Shown in pieces: positions 29,287-37,432 of a stretch of 64,000 nucleotides of DNA. This DNA is from DASUNQ01 sp035536455 (GTDB taxonomy: Bacteria; Acidobacteriota; Thermoanaerobaculia; Multivoradales; UBA5704). The notes under the pieces were generated by a model, which was not told the origin of the DNA, ran no database searches, and worked only from the letters and a program-made list of their open reading frames with translations. The number at the start of each line of letters is the position of its first letter. Position 1 is the first letter of the stretch. The stretch spans positions 1 through 64,000 of the forward strand of contig DATLOC010000064.1 of assembly GCA_035536455.1 (NCBI GenBank), written 5' to 3'. The translations under genes and the position numbers were made by a program.

Positions 29287-30076
29287 GTGACTCATCTGTC
29301 TGAGATTAGGCCAACGAAACCTCAGCGCCTCATCGATTTGGTGAGAGCCGCCGGCGTGGATGTGAGTGACTGGGCGAACTTCAAGAGGGGCCCGAGCTGG
29401 GCAGCTGCCAATCCTAAGTACTGTTACGAGTGGTCATTCGTGGAGCCTGGGAATGTCGTAGTGCTTTGCCTGTGGTATAACCTCGATGCGAGAGCAAGAT
29501 GGCGTCATAACACAGGTCCTGAACATGCGTAGACTATCTCGCCGATTTGTGGAACATAACGAGGCACTAGGTAAGGCGCGTTCGCTGCGCATGGACGTTG
29601 CCATGCAATCGGCTTTCAGTGAAGGGCTGCCGATTCGTGTTGTGATATGCGAAGGGCATAGACGCAACTTAGACGAATCTCGGGCCAAGGCCTCTGAGTC
29701 CATAAGCGACTTCTAGATCCGGTGACGTGGGCTGTCGCAAGCTATGACGCGAGCACCGGACAATACACGTTGGTGCGCGGAGTCCTGCCGGATCGGTTTG
29801 CTGATCAGTTCTCCATTCAGCCAGGAGGTGCCGCGAAGGCGGAACGGCGCGATATTTCGCGCCAGGTATACGTACGCAGCGCAGAGGTGCGCAGACGCGT
29901 CCGTGAAAGGGCCGAAGGTAAGTGCGAGTGGTGCGATCAGCTTGGCATCACGCTAGTAGACGGAAGAATCTACATTTGAGACCCATCATCTAGTTGCGCT
30001 CGCGGAAGGTGGCTCCGATACTGAAAGCAATGTCGCCGCACTCTGTCCAAACCACCACCAAGAGGCTCACCACTGA
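29287..30076 (+). pseudogene. HNH endonuclease gene with at least three frameshifts
   Basis: Four consecutive frame segments together resemble one HNH nuclease. Segment 1 starts at GTG 29287 (RPTKPQRLIDLVRAAGVDVSDW...YCYEWSFVEPG). Segment 2 continues from about 29490 (EQDGVITQVLNMRR...RVVICEGHRR). Segment 3 from about 29707 reads LLDPVTWAVASYD to RAEGKCEWCDQLG. Segment 4, after an extra T near 29977, reads ETHHLVALAEGGSDTESN and ends CPNHHQEAHH, with stop at 30074-30076. The Cys pair, THH and NHH are the HNH zinc and catalytic residues, all still readable. It is adjacent to the broken HEPN-like gene in the same low-GC patch. Confidence 0.65.
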
Positions 30077-30131
30077 GTAAACAAGCGGGTCATGCGCGAA
30101 GAGCTACTTGATCGCGTGGCTCGGAAGACTC

Positions 30132-30485
30132 TCACCAAGCCGCGCGAGGCTCGATGATGAGGTGAAGGCCGGCGAGGACTTCGGCGAGGCGGTCGGGTGA
30201 GAGAGTGCCGATGCGCTCGACGAGGTCTTCCTTGTCCACCGTGTAGAGCTGCGAGACGTTCACGACGCTGGGCTGGGGAAGACCTGCCTCACCGGCCGCG
30301 AGCTGCACGTTTCCGGGCACTCGTGCCCGCTTCGGGTTCGAGGTGATGACACAGATGATCGTCGTTTGCAGCGCGCTGCGATTGAAGAGGTCGTTCTGCA
30401 CGACGACGTGCGGATGGCGAAAGCCGGGACCGGAGCCCGAAGGAAGCCCGAGGTCCAGCCAGTAGACATCTCCCTGCCTGATCAT
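30132..30485 (-). CDS. MazF/PemK-type mRNA interferase toxin
   Basis: A 117-residue toxin with the family start RQGDVYWLDLG, then FRHPHVVVQNDLFN, the TTIICVITSN strand and VNVSQLYTVDKEDLVERIG. MazF toxins cleave mRNA at short sequences and are blocked by the cognate antitoxin. It overlaps the upstream antitoxin gene by ATGA, the usual order with the antitoxin first. Both genes look intact, unlike the broken genes beside them. Confidence 0.9.
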   Translation of the reverse strand: MIRQGDVYWLDLGLPSGSGPGFRHPHVVVQNDLFNRSALQTTIICVITSNPKRARVPGNVQLAAGEAGLPQPSVVNVSQLYTVDKEDLVERIGTLSPDRLAEVLAGLHLIIEPRAAW

Positions 30486-30736
30486 CGCTCGCGTTCGATA
30501 CGCCGTCGATGCCGCACGCGCATCGCCTGCGTCACCTTCCGCTCCTCCTCCGTCGGACCGTCGGCGTACGCGAGCTCGATCTGGCGGAGCATGCGGGCGT
30601 TCTCGTGCTTCTGCAGGAAGTCCTCGGCGGCGAGCGCCAAGAGGCGGCTGCGCGAGACCTCCAGCTCGCGGGCGAGGTCGTCGATGCGGTCGAGCAGCGG
30701 GGATTCCAGAGAGATGGCGGTCTTCGAGCTAGGCAT
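30482..30736 (-). CDS. Ribbon-helix-helix-like antitoxin
   Basis: An 84-residue protein starting with a beta-strand-like segment and helices (KTAISLESPLLDRIDDLARE, then VSRSRLLALAAEDFL), as in CopG/MazE-type antitoxins, followed by an Arg/Glu-rich toxin-binding tail. ATG 30736 is preferred over ATG 30742 because GAGGG lies about seven bases before it but is too close to the other. It is cotranscribed with the MazF-type toxin and probably represses its own promoter, where an imperfect inverted repeat is seen. Confidence 0.8.
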   Translation of the reverse strand: MPSSKTAISLESPLLDRIDDLARELEVSRSRLLALAAEDFLQKHENARMLRQIELAYADGPTEEERKVTQAMRVRHRRRIERER

Positions 30737-30755
30737 GGTCATACCCTCGGCAGTA

Positions 30756-30780
30756 CCATTAGTATAACCAATTATTATGG
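30756..30780. promoter_or_regulatory. Shared divergent promoter/operator of the toxin-antitoxin and RidA genes
   Basis: An AT-rich 25-bp segment bounded by CCAT and ATGG, with further partial dyad symmetry. On the + strand TATAAC (30763-30768) ends eight bases before the RidA ATG. On the minus strand TATACT (30766-30761) serves the antitoxin gene. The two -10 elements overlap, so the promoters should exclude each other. Confidence 0.45.
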
Positions 30781-31165
30781 ATCGGCACTCCGTCTCCTCC
30801 GGCAGCCCGTTCGAGCCGCTTCTCGGGCTCTCGCGGGCGGTGCGGGTGGGGAACATCATTGCGGTCGCCGGCACGGCGCCGCTGGGGCCGGACGGGAAGA
30901 CGGTCTGGGTGGGCGACGCCGCGGGGCAGGCGCGGCGGTGCTTCGCGATCGCGCAGGCCGCTCTCGAGCAGCTCGGGGCGAGTCTGGCCGATGTGGTGCG
31001 CACCCGGATCCTGTTGACGCGGATCGAGGATTGGCGGGCGGTGGGGGAGGTCCACGGGGCTTCCGCGACATCCGGCCCGCCAACACCGCCGTGCAGGTCG
31101 TCCGCTTCATCGACCCCGACTGGCTGGTCGAAATCGAAGTGGACGCGGTGGTCGGGGAGGGGTAG
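30777..31165 (+). pseudogene. RidA/YjgF-family gene with one frameshift
   Basis: The N-terminal part reads SRAVRVGNIIAVAGTAPLGPDGKTV...CFAIAQAALEQLGASLADVVRTRILLTRIEDW, typical of the RidA fold. The frame breaks near 31055-31061 at a GGGG run. The shifted frame then gives FRDIRPANTAVQVVRFID...LVEIEVDAVVGEG and stops at 31165; it contains the conserved RPA(N)T substrate-binding stretch. The span of 389 bases is not a multiple of three. RidA enzymes hydrolyse reactive enamines and imines. Recent loss, a phase-variable tract or an assembly error are all possible. Confidence 0.7.
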
Positions 31166-31209
31166 GACACCGCCTGGAACTTTTCCCCTCCCCGCGCCGT
31201 ACTGGCTTC

Positions 31210-33669
31210 ATGCTCCAGACGCTCCGCTCGCTCGCCCGCGGCCTCCTCCGCAGCCCCGCTTTCACCGCCCTCGCGGTCCTGACGCTCGCCGTCGGGATCG
31301 GCGCCACGACTGCGGTCTTCAGCCTCGTCAACGCCATCCTCCTGCGGCCGCTGCCGTTCCCCGATCCGGAGCGGCTGGTGGGCGTCTGGCACAGCGCGCC
31401 GGGGCTCGACATCGAGCAGTTCGAGCACTCGCTCGGCACCTACGTCATCTACAAGCGGCACGCCCGGTCGCTCGAAGGGATCGGCCTCTACGACGCCGGC
31501 AGCGCCAGCTTGACCGACGGCGCGAGCCCCGAGCGGGTCACCTCGGCCGGCGCCACCGCCTCGCTCTTCACCGTCCTGCGCGCGACGCCCGCCCGCGGGC
31601 GAGCCTTCGTCAAAGGGGACGAGCGGCCGGGCGCCGAGCCCATCGTGATCCTTTCCGACGCCCTCTGGCGGCGGCGCTTCGGCGGCGACCCGGCGGTCGT
31701 CGGCAAGAGCCTGCGGGTGGACGGTGTGGCGCGGCAGGTGGTCGGGGTCATGCCGCCGAGCTTCCGCTTCCCCGAGCCTGACACCGAGCTCTGGCTGCCG
31801 GTGACGATCGACGAGGCCAACCTGGAGATCGGCAACTTCAACTGGTACGGGATCGCGCGCCTCGCCCCCGGCGCCACCCCCGAGACGGCGCAGCGCGAGC
31901 TCGCCGCCATCGTGCGGCGCATGCCGGAGGAGTTCTCGAGCGACGACATCACCGCCGGCATGATGGAGCACGCGCGCTTCACCACCCTGGTCCACCCGCA
32001 GCGCGACGACGTGGTGGGGGAGATCCAGCAAGTGCTCTGGGTGCTGCTCGGCGCCGTCGGCGTCATCCTGCTCATCGCTTGCGCCAACGTCGCCAACCTC
32101 TTCCTGGTGCGAGCCGAGGCGCGGCAGCGCGAGGTCGCGGTGCGCACCGCGCTCGGCGCCTCGCGCGGCGCCATCGCCCGCACCTTCCTCGGCGAGACGA
32201 CGCTGCTCGCCGTCGCCGGCGGCCTCCTCGGCCTGCTGCTCGCCGGCGCCGGGCTGCGCGCGCTCCTGACCCTCGGGCCGGAGGGGATCCCGCGGCTCGA
32301 GGAGGTGGGGATCGACCTCCCCGTCCTCGGCTTCACCCTGCTCGTCTCGCTCCTCGCGGCCCTCCTCTGCAGCGGCTTCGCCGCGCTGCGCTACGGCACC
32401 CCCGAGCTGGTGCCGGCGCTCAAGGAGGGCGGGCGCGGCGGCTCGACCGGGCGCGAGCGCCACCGCGCGCGCAACCTCCTGGTCGTCGCCCAGATGGCCC
32501 TCGCCCTCGTCCTCCTGGTCTGCTCCGGCCTCATGGTGCGCAGCTTCTGGCGCCTCCGCCACGTCGATCCCGGGCTCGAGCCGCGGGGCGTGCTCACCGT
32601 CCGGCTGGCGCTGCCGGAGACCGAGTACCCCGACGAGGCTTCCAACGCCCGCTTCACGACTGCGCTGCTCGAGCGGGTGCGCGCCCTCTCCGGCGTCGTG
32701 GAGGCCGGCACGGTGACGCTCCTGCCGCTCACCGGCGGCGGCTCGAACAGCGCCCACACCCTCGAGGACTTCCCGCTCCCCCCGGACGCCGTGCCGCCGA
32801 TTATCGCCGTGCGCTTCGCGACGCCGGAGTACTTCCGGACGATGGGCATCCCGCTCCTCGCCGGGCGCACCCTCAGCCCCGTCGACCCGGCGCGGCCGAC
32901 GAACGAGATCGTGGTCAGCGCCGCCCTCGCCGAGCGCTTCTGGCCCGGCAAGAGCGCGCTCGGGCGGCGGATCGTCCAGGGGCTGAAGCAGGAGGGGAAC
33001 GAGTGGTCGGAGATCGTCGGCGTCGTCGGCAGCGTGCGCGACGAAGGGCTGCACGAGAAGCCGTTCGAGGCGATCTACTACCCGCTGCGGCGGATCCAGC
33101 CGGTCGGGGAGGAGGACGACTGGGTGCCGCGCAACTTCACCCTCGTCGTCAAGGTCGAAGGGGAGCCGATGGACGCCGCCGCCGCGGTACGCGAGGCCGT
33201 CTGGGGGCTCGACCGCAACCTGCCGCTGGCGCAGATGCGGACGATGGAGGAGGTGCTCGAGCGCTCGACCGCCCGCACCTCCTTCACCATGCTCCTGCTG
33301 CTGGTCGCCGCGGCGATGGCGGTGCTCCTCGGCGCCGTCGGCAACTACGGCGTCATCTCCTACGTGGTCAGCCAGCGGACGCGCGAGATCGGCGTGCGCA
33401 TGGCGCTCGGCGCCGCGCGCGGCGACGTCGCCGGTCTGGTGCTGCGGCAGGGGCTGTGGATGGCCCTGGGCGGGGTGGCGATCGGCCTCGCCGGCGCCTT
33501 CGCGCTGACCCGCCTGCTGCGCGCCCTGCTCTTCGAGGTGAGCCCCACGGACCCCGCGACCTTCAGCGCCGTCTCGGTCGTCCTCGTCGCGGTGGCGCTC
33601 CTCGCCAGCTACCTGCCGGCGCGGCGGGCGGCGTCGGTCGATCCGCTGGAGGCGATCCGCTACGAATGA
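31210..33669 (+). CDS. MacB/FtsX-type permease of the acidobacterial orphan type (first copy)
   Basis: An 819-residue membrane protein. One transmembrane helix near residues 15-40 precedes a large periplasmic MacB-core domain. Three helices follow (about residues 275-400), then a second helix-and-periplasmic-domain unit, and three C-terminal helices ending in YLPARRAASVDPLEAIRYE. The layout is two fused FtsX units, as in the duplicated permeases common in Acidobacteriota that lack an adjacent ATPase. No ATP-binding gene is nearby. It is followed by a paralogue, a PadR regulator and a HAAS-type protein. Substrate unknown; family members handle antimicrobials, lipoproteins or peptides. Confidence 0.88.
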   Translation: MLQTLRSLARGLLRSPAFTALAVLTLAVGIGATTAVFSLVNAILLRPLPFPDPERLVGVWHSAPGLDIEQFEHSLGTYVIYKRHARSLEGIGLYDAGSASLTDGASPERVTSAGATASLFTVLRATPARGRAFVKGDERPGAEPIVILSDALWRRRFGGDPAVVGKSLRVDGVARQVVGVMPPSFRFPEPDTELWLPVTIDEANLEIGNFNWYGIARLAPGATPETAQRELAAIVRRMPEEFSSDDITAGMMEHARFTTLVHPQRDDVVGEIQQVLWVLLGAVGVILLIACANVANLFLVRAEARQREVAVRTALGASRGAIARTFLGETTLLAVAGGLLGLLLAGAGLRALLTLGPEGIPRLEEVGIDLPVLGFTLLVSLLAALLCSGFAALRYGTPELVPALKEGGRGGSTGRERHRARNLLVVAQMALALVLLVCSGLMVRSFWRLRHVDPGLEPRGVLTVRLALPETEYPDEASNARFTTALLERVRALSGVVEAGTVTLLPLTGGGSNSAHTLEDFPLPPDAVPPIIAVRFATPEYFRTMGIPLLAGRTLSPVDPARPTNEIVVSAALAERFWPGKSALGRRIVQGLKQEGNEWSEIVGVVGSVRDEGLHEKPFEAIYYPLRRIQPVGEEDDWVPRNFTLVVKVEGEPMDAAAAVREAVWGLDRNLPLAQMRTMEEVLERSTARTSFTMLLLLVAAAMAVLLGAVGNYGVISYVVSQRTREIGVRMALGAARGDVAGLVLRQGLWMALGGVAIGLAGAFALTRLLRALLFEVSPTDPATFSAVSVVLVAVALLASYLPARRAASVDPLEAIRYE

Positions 33670-33693
33670 TCTGAGCGCCCTTGCCGGGCGCGC

Positions 33694-33732
33694 TTGACAG
33701 GCGCCGTCCTCCTTACCTAGAGTCACTAGGTA
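33694..33732 (+). promoter_or_regulatory. Promoter and PadR-type operator of the second permease
   Basis: TTGACA (33694-33699) is followed after 18 bases by TAGAGT (33718-33723), eight bases before the ATG at 33732. TACCTAG and CTAGGTA (33714-33720, 33726-33732) are perfect 7-bp arms around AGTCA, covering the -10 and touching the start codon. The cluster encodes a PadR regulator, which binds dyads of this kind. Confidence 0.65.
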
Positions 33733-36176
33733 TGGACGCATTCCGCGACGTGGTGCACGGCTGGCGGGGCCTGCGCCGCGATCCCTGGTTCACCGTCACC
33801 GCCGTGGCCTCGCTGGCGATCGGCATCGGCGCCGTCACCGCCATCTTCACTCTGGTCAACGCTCTCCTCCTGCGGCCGCTGCCCGGGATCGCCGAGCCGG
33901 AGCGGCTGGTGAACCTCTACCGGCGCGAGGTCGGCGACCCCGCGAGCTCCGCCGGCTTCCCGCTGGAGGCCTACGGGGACTACCGCGCCGCGACGCGGGC
34001 GTTCGCGGGGCTCGCCGCCTACACCGACCGCCCGATGAGCCTCACCCGCGGCGGCGAGTCGCAGCTCGTCGCCGGCCAGATCGTCTCCGGCAACTACTTC
34101 GAGGTCCTCGGCGTGCGTCCGGCGCGCGGCCGCTTCTTCCGGCCCGAGGAAGACGCGGCGCCCGGTGCCTATCCGGTCGCCGTGGTGAGCGACAGCCTCT
34201 GGCGCCGCCGCTTCGGCGGCGACCCCGCGCTGGTGGGGAAGGACGTCGTCCTCAACGGCACGCCGTTCACCGTCGTCGGCATCGCCCCGCGCGGCTTCGG
34301 CGGCACCTACTACGGCTTCGTCTTCGACATTTGGGTCCCGGCGGCGATGGCGGAGACCGTGCTGGCGCGGCGCGACCTGCGCGAGCGCGACACCACCTGG
34401 CTGGAGCTGGTGGGGCGGCTGCCGGCGGGCGTGTCGCTCGCCGGGGCGCAGGCGGTCGCCACGACGGTTACTCGGCGGCTGGCCCAGGACTACCCCGAGG
34501 ACCGCGACTTCGCGGTCGAGCTGACGCCGGTCACCGGCTACGACGAGGAGCTGCGCGGCGGGGTGATCGGCTTCCTCGCCGTGCTCCTCGCGGTGTCGCT
34601 CTTCGTCCTTCTCATCGCCTGCTTCAACGTCGCCGGCATGCTTGTCGCCCGCGCCGCGGCGCGCGGCAAGGAGATCGCCATCCGCCTGGCGCTCGGCATG
34701 ACCCGGCGGCGCCTCGTCCGGCAGCTGCTGACCGAGAGCCTGCTGCTGGCGTTCCTCGGCGGCGCCCTCGGCGTCCTCCTCGCCGTCTGGGGCGTGGCGG
34801 CGCTGCGCCGGCTCGAGCCGCCGCGCGGCGTGCCGCTCGTCTTCGACTTCAGCCTCGACCCGGCGGTGCTGGGCTTCACCCTCCTGGTCTCGGTCCTGTC
34901 GGGCCTCCTCTTCGGCCTCCTGCCGCTGCGGCAGACCTGGCGGCCCGACCTCCTCACGGCGCTCAAGGACCTCGCGGGCGCGGCGGCCGGGGGCGGCCGG
35001 CTGCGGCTGCGCAGCGGCTTCGTCGTCGCGCAGGTGGCGGTCTGCCTCCTCCTCCTGGTCACCGGCGGCCTCTTCCTCCACGCCGTGCGGCGCGCCGCGG
35101 CGGCGGCCCCCGGCTTCGCGCCCGAGCGGGTCGAGCTGCTGACGCTCGACCCCACCGTCCTGGGCTACGAGGGCGCCCCGCTGCAGGCCTTCTTCCGCTT
35201 GCTCCGCGACCGCGCCGCCGGGCTGCCGGGCGTCGAGGCGGTGAGCCTCGCCGACTCAACGCCGCTGAGCGTCGGCCGGCTCTTCGGCGCCGCCCGCACC
35301 GAGATCGCGGTGCCGGGGCACGAGCCGCCCCCGGGCCGCGCCGCCCTGCGCGTCGAGTACAGCCGCATCGCACCGCGCTACTTCGCGGTGTTGGGGATCC
35401 CGCTCCTCGCTGGCCGGGACTTCGGCGCCGCCGACCGCGCGGGCGCCGCCCGGGTCGCGATCGTCAACCGGACGATGGCGCAGCGCTACTGGCCGGGGAA
35501 GGACGCGGTGGGCCAGCAGCTCGTCCACGAGAAGGAGCCCGTGACCGTCGTCGGCGTCGTCGCCGACAGCAAGTACGCGCGGATCAAGGAGGCGCCGCGC
35601 GACTTCCTCTACCTGCCGTTCGAGCAGGTGCCGAGCACCCGGATGACCCTCCTCGTGCGCGCCGCCGGCGACCCCTCGGCCCTCGCCCCGGCCCTGCGCG
35701 ACGAGGTGCGGCGGCTGAACCGCAGCCTGCCGATCTTGGGCCTGCTGCCGATGACCGAGTCGATCGCCACCTCGCGGCTGCCGCAGCGCATCGCCGCTAC
35801 CGTCGCCGGCCTGGTGGGGCTCGTCGGGCTCCTCCTCGCGGCGATCGGCATCTACGGCGTCGTCGCCTACTCGGTGGCGCGGCGGCGGCGCGAGATCGGC
35901 ATCCGCATGGCGCTCGGGGCGGGGCGGCGGGAGGTGCTCTGGCTGGTGACGCGGCAGGGGGTGATCCTGGCGCTCGCCGGTGTCGCGATCGGCGCTGCCG
36001 GCGCCTTCGCGCTGGCGCGGCTCCTCGCGAGCCTCCTGCTGGAGATGAACCCCAACGATCCGCTGGTCTTCGGCGCCGTCGCGGCGCTGCTGCTGGCGAC
36101 GGCCGCGGCCGCCAGCTTCCTGCCGGCGCGGCGCGCCGCGGGCGTCGACCCGGTCGTGGTGCTGCGCGGCTCGTGA
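33732..36176 (+). CDS. MacB/FtsX-type permease of the acidobacterial orphan type (second copy)
   Basis: An 814-residue paralogue of the preceding permease with the same double FtsX layout: a first helix at about residues 20-45 (VASLAIGIGAVTAIF), a MacB-core domain, three helices, a second periplasmic domain and three terminal helices ending LPARRAAGVDPVVVLRGS. Start ATG 33732 is chosen because a promoter with TTGACA and a 19-bp dyad ends right at it; the longer frame upstream would cross both. There is no Shine-Dalgarno site, so the message is probably leaderless. It is in an operon with padR and the HAAS-type gene. Confidence 0.88.
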   Translation: MDAFRDVVHGWRGLRRDPWFTVTAVASLAIGIGAVTAIFTLVNALLLRPLPGIAEPERLVNLYRREVGDPASSAGFPLEAYGDYRAATRAFAGLAAYTDRPMSLTRGGESQLVAGQIVSGNYFEVLGVRPARGRFFRPEEDAAPGAYPVAVVSDSLWRRRFGGDPALVGKDVVLNGTPFTVVGIAPRGFGGTYYGFVFDIWVPAAMAETVLARRDLRERDTTWLELVGRLPAGVSLAGAQAVATTVTRRLAQDYPEDRDFAVELTPVTGYDEELRGGVIGFLAVLLAVSLFVLLIACFNVAGMLVARAAARGKEIAIRLALGMTRRRLVRQLLTESLLLAFLGGALGVLLAVWGVAALRRLEPPRGVPLVFDFSLDPAVLGFTLLVSVLSGLLFGLLPLRQTWRPDLLTALKDLAGAAAGGGRLRLRSGFVVAQVAVCLLLLVTGGLFLHAVRRAAAAAPGFAPERVELLTLDPTVLGYEGAPLQAFFRLLRDRAAGLPGVEAVSLADSTPLSVGRLFGAARTEIAVPGHEPPPGRAALRVEYSRIAPRYFAVLGIPLLAGRDFGAADRAGAARVAIVNRTMAQRYWPGKDAVGQQLVHEKEPVTVVGVVADSKYARIKEAPRDFLYLPFEQVPSTRMTLLVRAAGDPSALAPALRDEVRRLNRSLPILGLLPMTESIATSRLPQRIAATVAGLVGLVGLLLAAIGIYGVVAYSVARRRREIGIRMALGAGRREVLWLVTRQGVILALAGVAIGAAGAFALARLLASLLLEMNPNDPLVFGAVAALLLATAAAASFLPARRAAGVDPVVVLRGS

Positions 36177-36180
36177 TGGC

Positions 36181-36498
36181 GTGATGGAAGGCGAGGTCCT
36201 CAAGGGACACCTGGAGATGCTGCTCCTCTCGATCATCGACGGGGGAGCGCGCCACGGCTACGCCATCATCGAGGCGCTGCGCGAGCGTAGTGGCGGGGCC
36301 TTCGAGCTGCCCGAGGGGACGATCTACCCGGCGCTCCACCGCCTAGAGGAGCGCGCGCTGGTGCGCAGCGCCTGGACCGAGGCGGGGCGCCGGCGGCGGG
36401 TCTACGAGCTGACGCGCGAGGGGCGCGCCGCGCTCGCCCGGCAGCGGCAGGACTGGGCGGCGTTCTCGGCCGCCGTGCGCTCGGTGCTGGCGGGATGA
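36181..36498 (+). CDS. PadR-family transcriptional regulator
   Basis: A 105-residue winged-helix regulator (GHLEMLLLSIIDGG, HGYAIIEALRER, the ELPEGTIYPALHRLEERALV recognition region and the RRRRVYELTREG wing). It has the short form with little C-terminal helix. The start may be GTG 36181 or ATG 36184; no clear ribosome site decides. It lies just after the second permease and overlaps the next gene by ATGA. Probably it represses the permease promoter through the dyad at 33714-33732. Confidence 0.9.
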   Translation: MMEGEVLKGHLEMLLLSIIDGGARHGYAIIEALRERSGGAFELPEGTIYPALHRLEERALVRSAWTEAGRRRRVYELTREGRAALARQRQDWAAFSAAVRSVLAG

Positions 36499-37313
36499 GC
36501 GCGAAGCCGGCGATCGCCGAGTTCCTGGACGACTACGGCCGCGCGCTGGCGCGGCTGGAAGGCGCCGGGCCGCTGCTGCGCCGGCGCATCGTCGCCGAGG
36601 CGCGCGGGCACCTGCAGGAGGCCGCCGCGGCCCTCGAGGCCGCCGGCCGCGACCCGGCGGCCGCGGCCGCGGAGGCGGTGCGCCGCTTCGGCGGGCCCGA
36701 GGAGCTGGCCGCCGCTTGGCGCGGCCGGCTCGCCGCGGTCTTCGCCGGCCTGGCGGCGCGGCGGCGGGAGTGGATCGCGCTCTCCGCCGCCGGCTCCGCC
36801 CTCGGCGTCGCCGCGGCGCTCCTCGCCGGCCCGGCCGTGGCGCCCTTCCTGCCGATGATCCTGCTGCTGCCGGCGGTGGGCCTCGTCCTCGGCTGCTCGC
36901 TCGGCGCCGCGCAAGGTGTCCTGCTGCACTGGCGCCCGGCGCGCCTGGCCGCCTGGGTGCTGGCGAGCGGCGCGGCGATCGGCGCCGGCCTCACCGCGAC
37001 GAGCGTCGTCGTCGAGGCGCTGGGCTTCGAGAAGGGGGCGATCCTGCAGGACCTCGCCGCGCTGCTGATCGTCGGCGCCGGCACCGGCGCGGCGCTCGGC
37101 GGCTCGCAGTGGCCCTTCTTGAGCCGCCGCCTGGCGCGCGGCGTCGGGTGGGTGCCGCGCACCGCGGTCGGCATGGCCTCCGGCATCCTCCTGGGCGGCT
37201 TCCGCACCACCGCCGGGCTGCTGGCGCTCGCCCTCGCCGGCGGCGCCATGGCGGCGGCGGCGACGGCGGCGGCGTTCCGCCACCCGGCGTCGCCGGCCGC
37301 CGTCGGCTCCTGA
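36495..37313 (+). CDS. HAAS-domain membrane protein coupled to PadR
   Basis: A 272-residue protein. Residues 1-75 resemble the HAAS/DUF1700 signalling helix bundle (FLDDYGRALARLEGAG...EARGHLQEAAAALEAAG...AVRRFGGPEELAAAWR) that is typically encoded next to PadR regulators. About six hydrophobic helices follow. HAAS proteins are thought to act as membrane partners of PadR regulators. The four-base overlap with padR supports this. Confidence 0.75.
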   Translation: MSAKPAIAEFLDDYGRALARLEGAGPLLRRRIVAEARGHLQEAAAALEAAGRDPAAAAAEAVRRFGGPEELAAAWRGRLAAVFAGLAARRREWIALSAAGSALGVAAALLAGPAVAPFLPMILLLPAVGLVLGCSLGAAQGVLLHWRPARLAAWVLASGAAIGAGLTATSVVVEALGFEKGAILQDLAALLIVGAGTGAALGGSQWPFLSRRLARGVGWVPRTAVGMASGILLGGFRTTAGLLALALAGGAMAAAATAAAFRHPASPAAVGS

Positions 37314-37432
37314 GGCCAATCCGCCCGCCAGCGGCGTCGCCACACCGGCCGCAGCACGGCGGCGAGCCTCCAGCCCCAGGCCCGCGACTACTACTCGCGG
37401 TGATCGCCGGCGGCGAGGAAGCTTCCCGGCCG

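Noticed and set aside
33675..33691. GCGCCC/GGGCGC hairpin between the two permease genes
   Set aside because: The 6-bp stem is not followed by T residues. It could end the first permease transcript but short GC stems are expected by chance at this composition.
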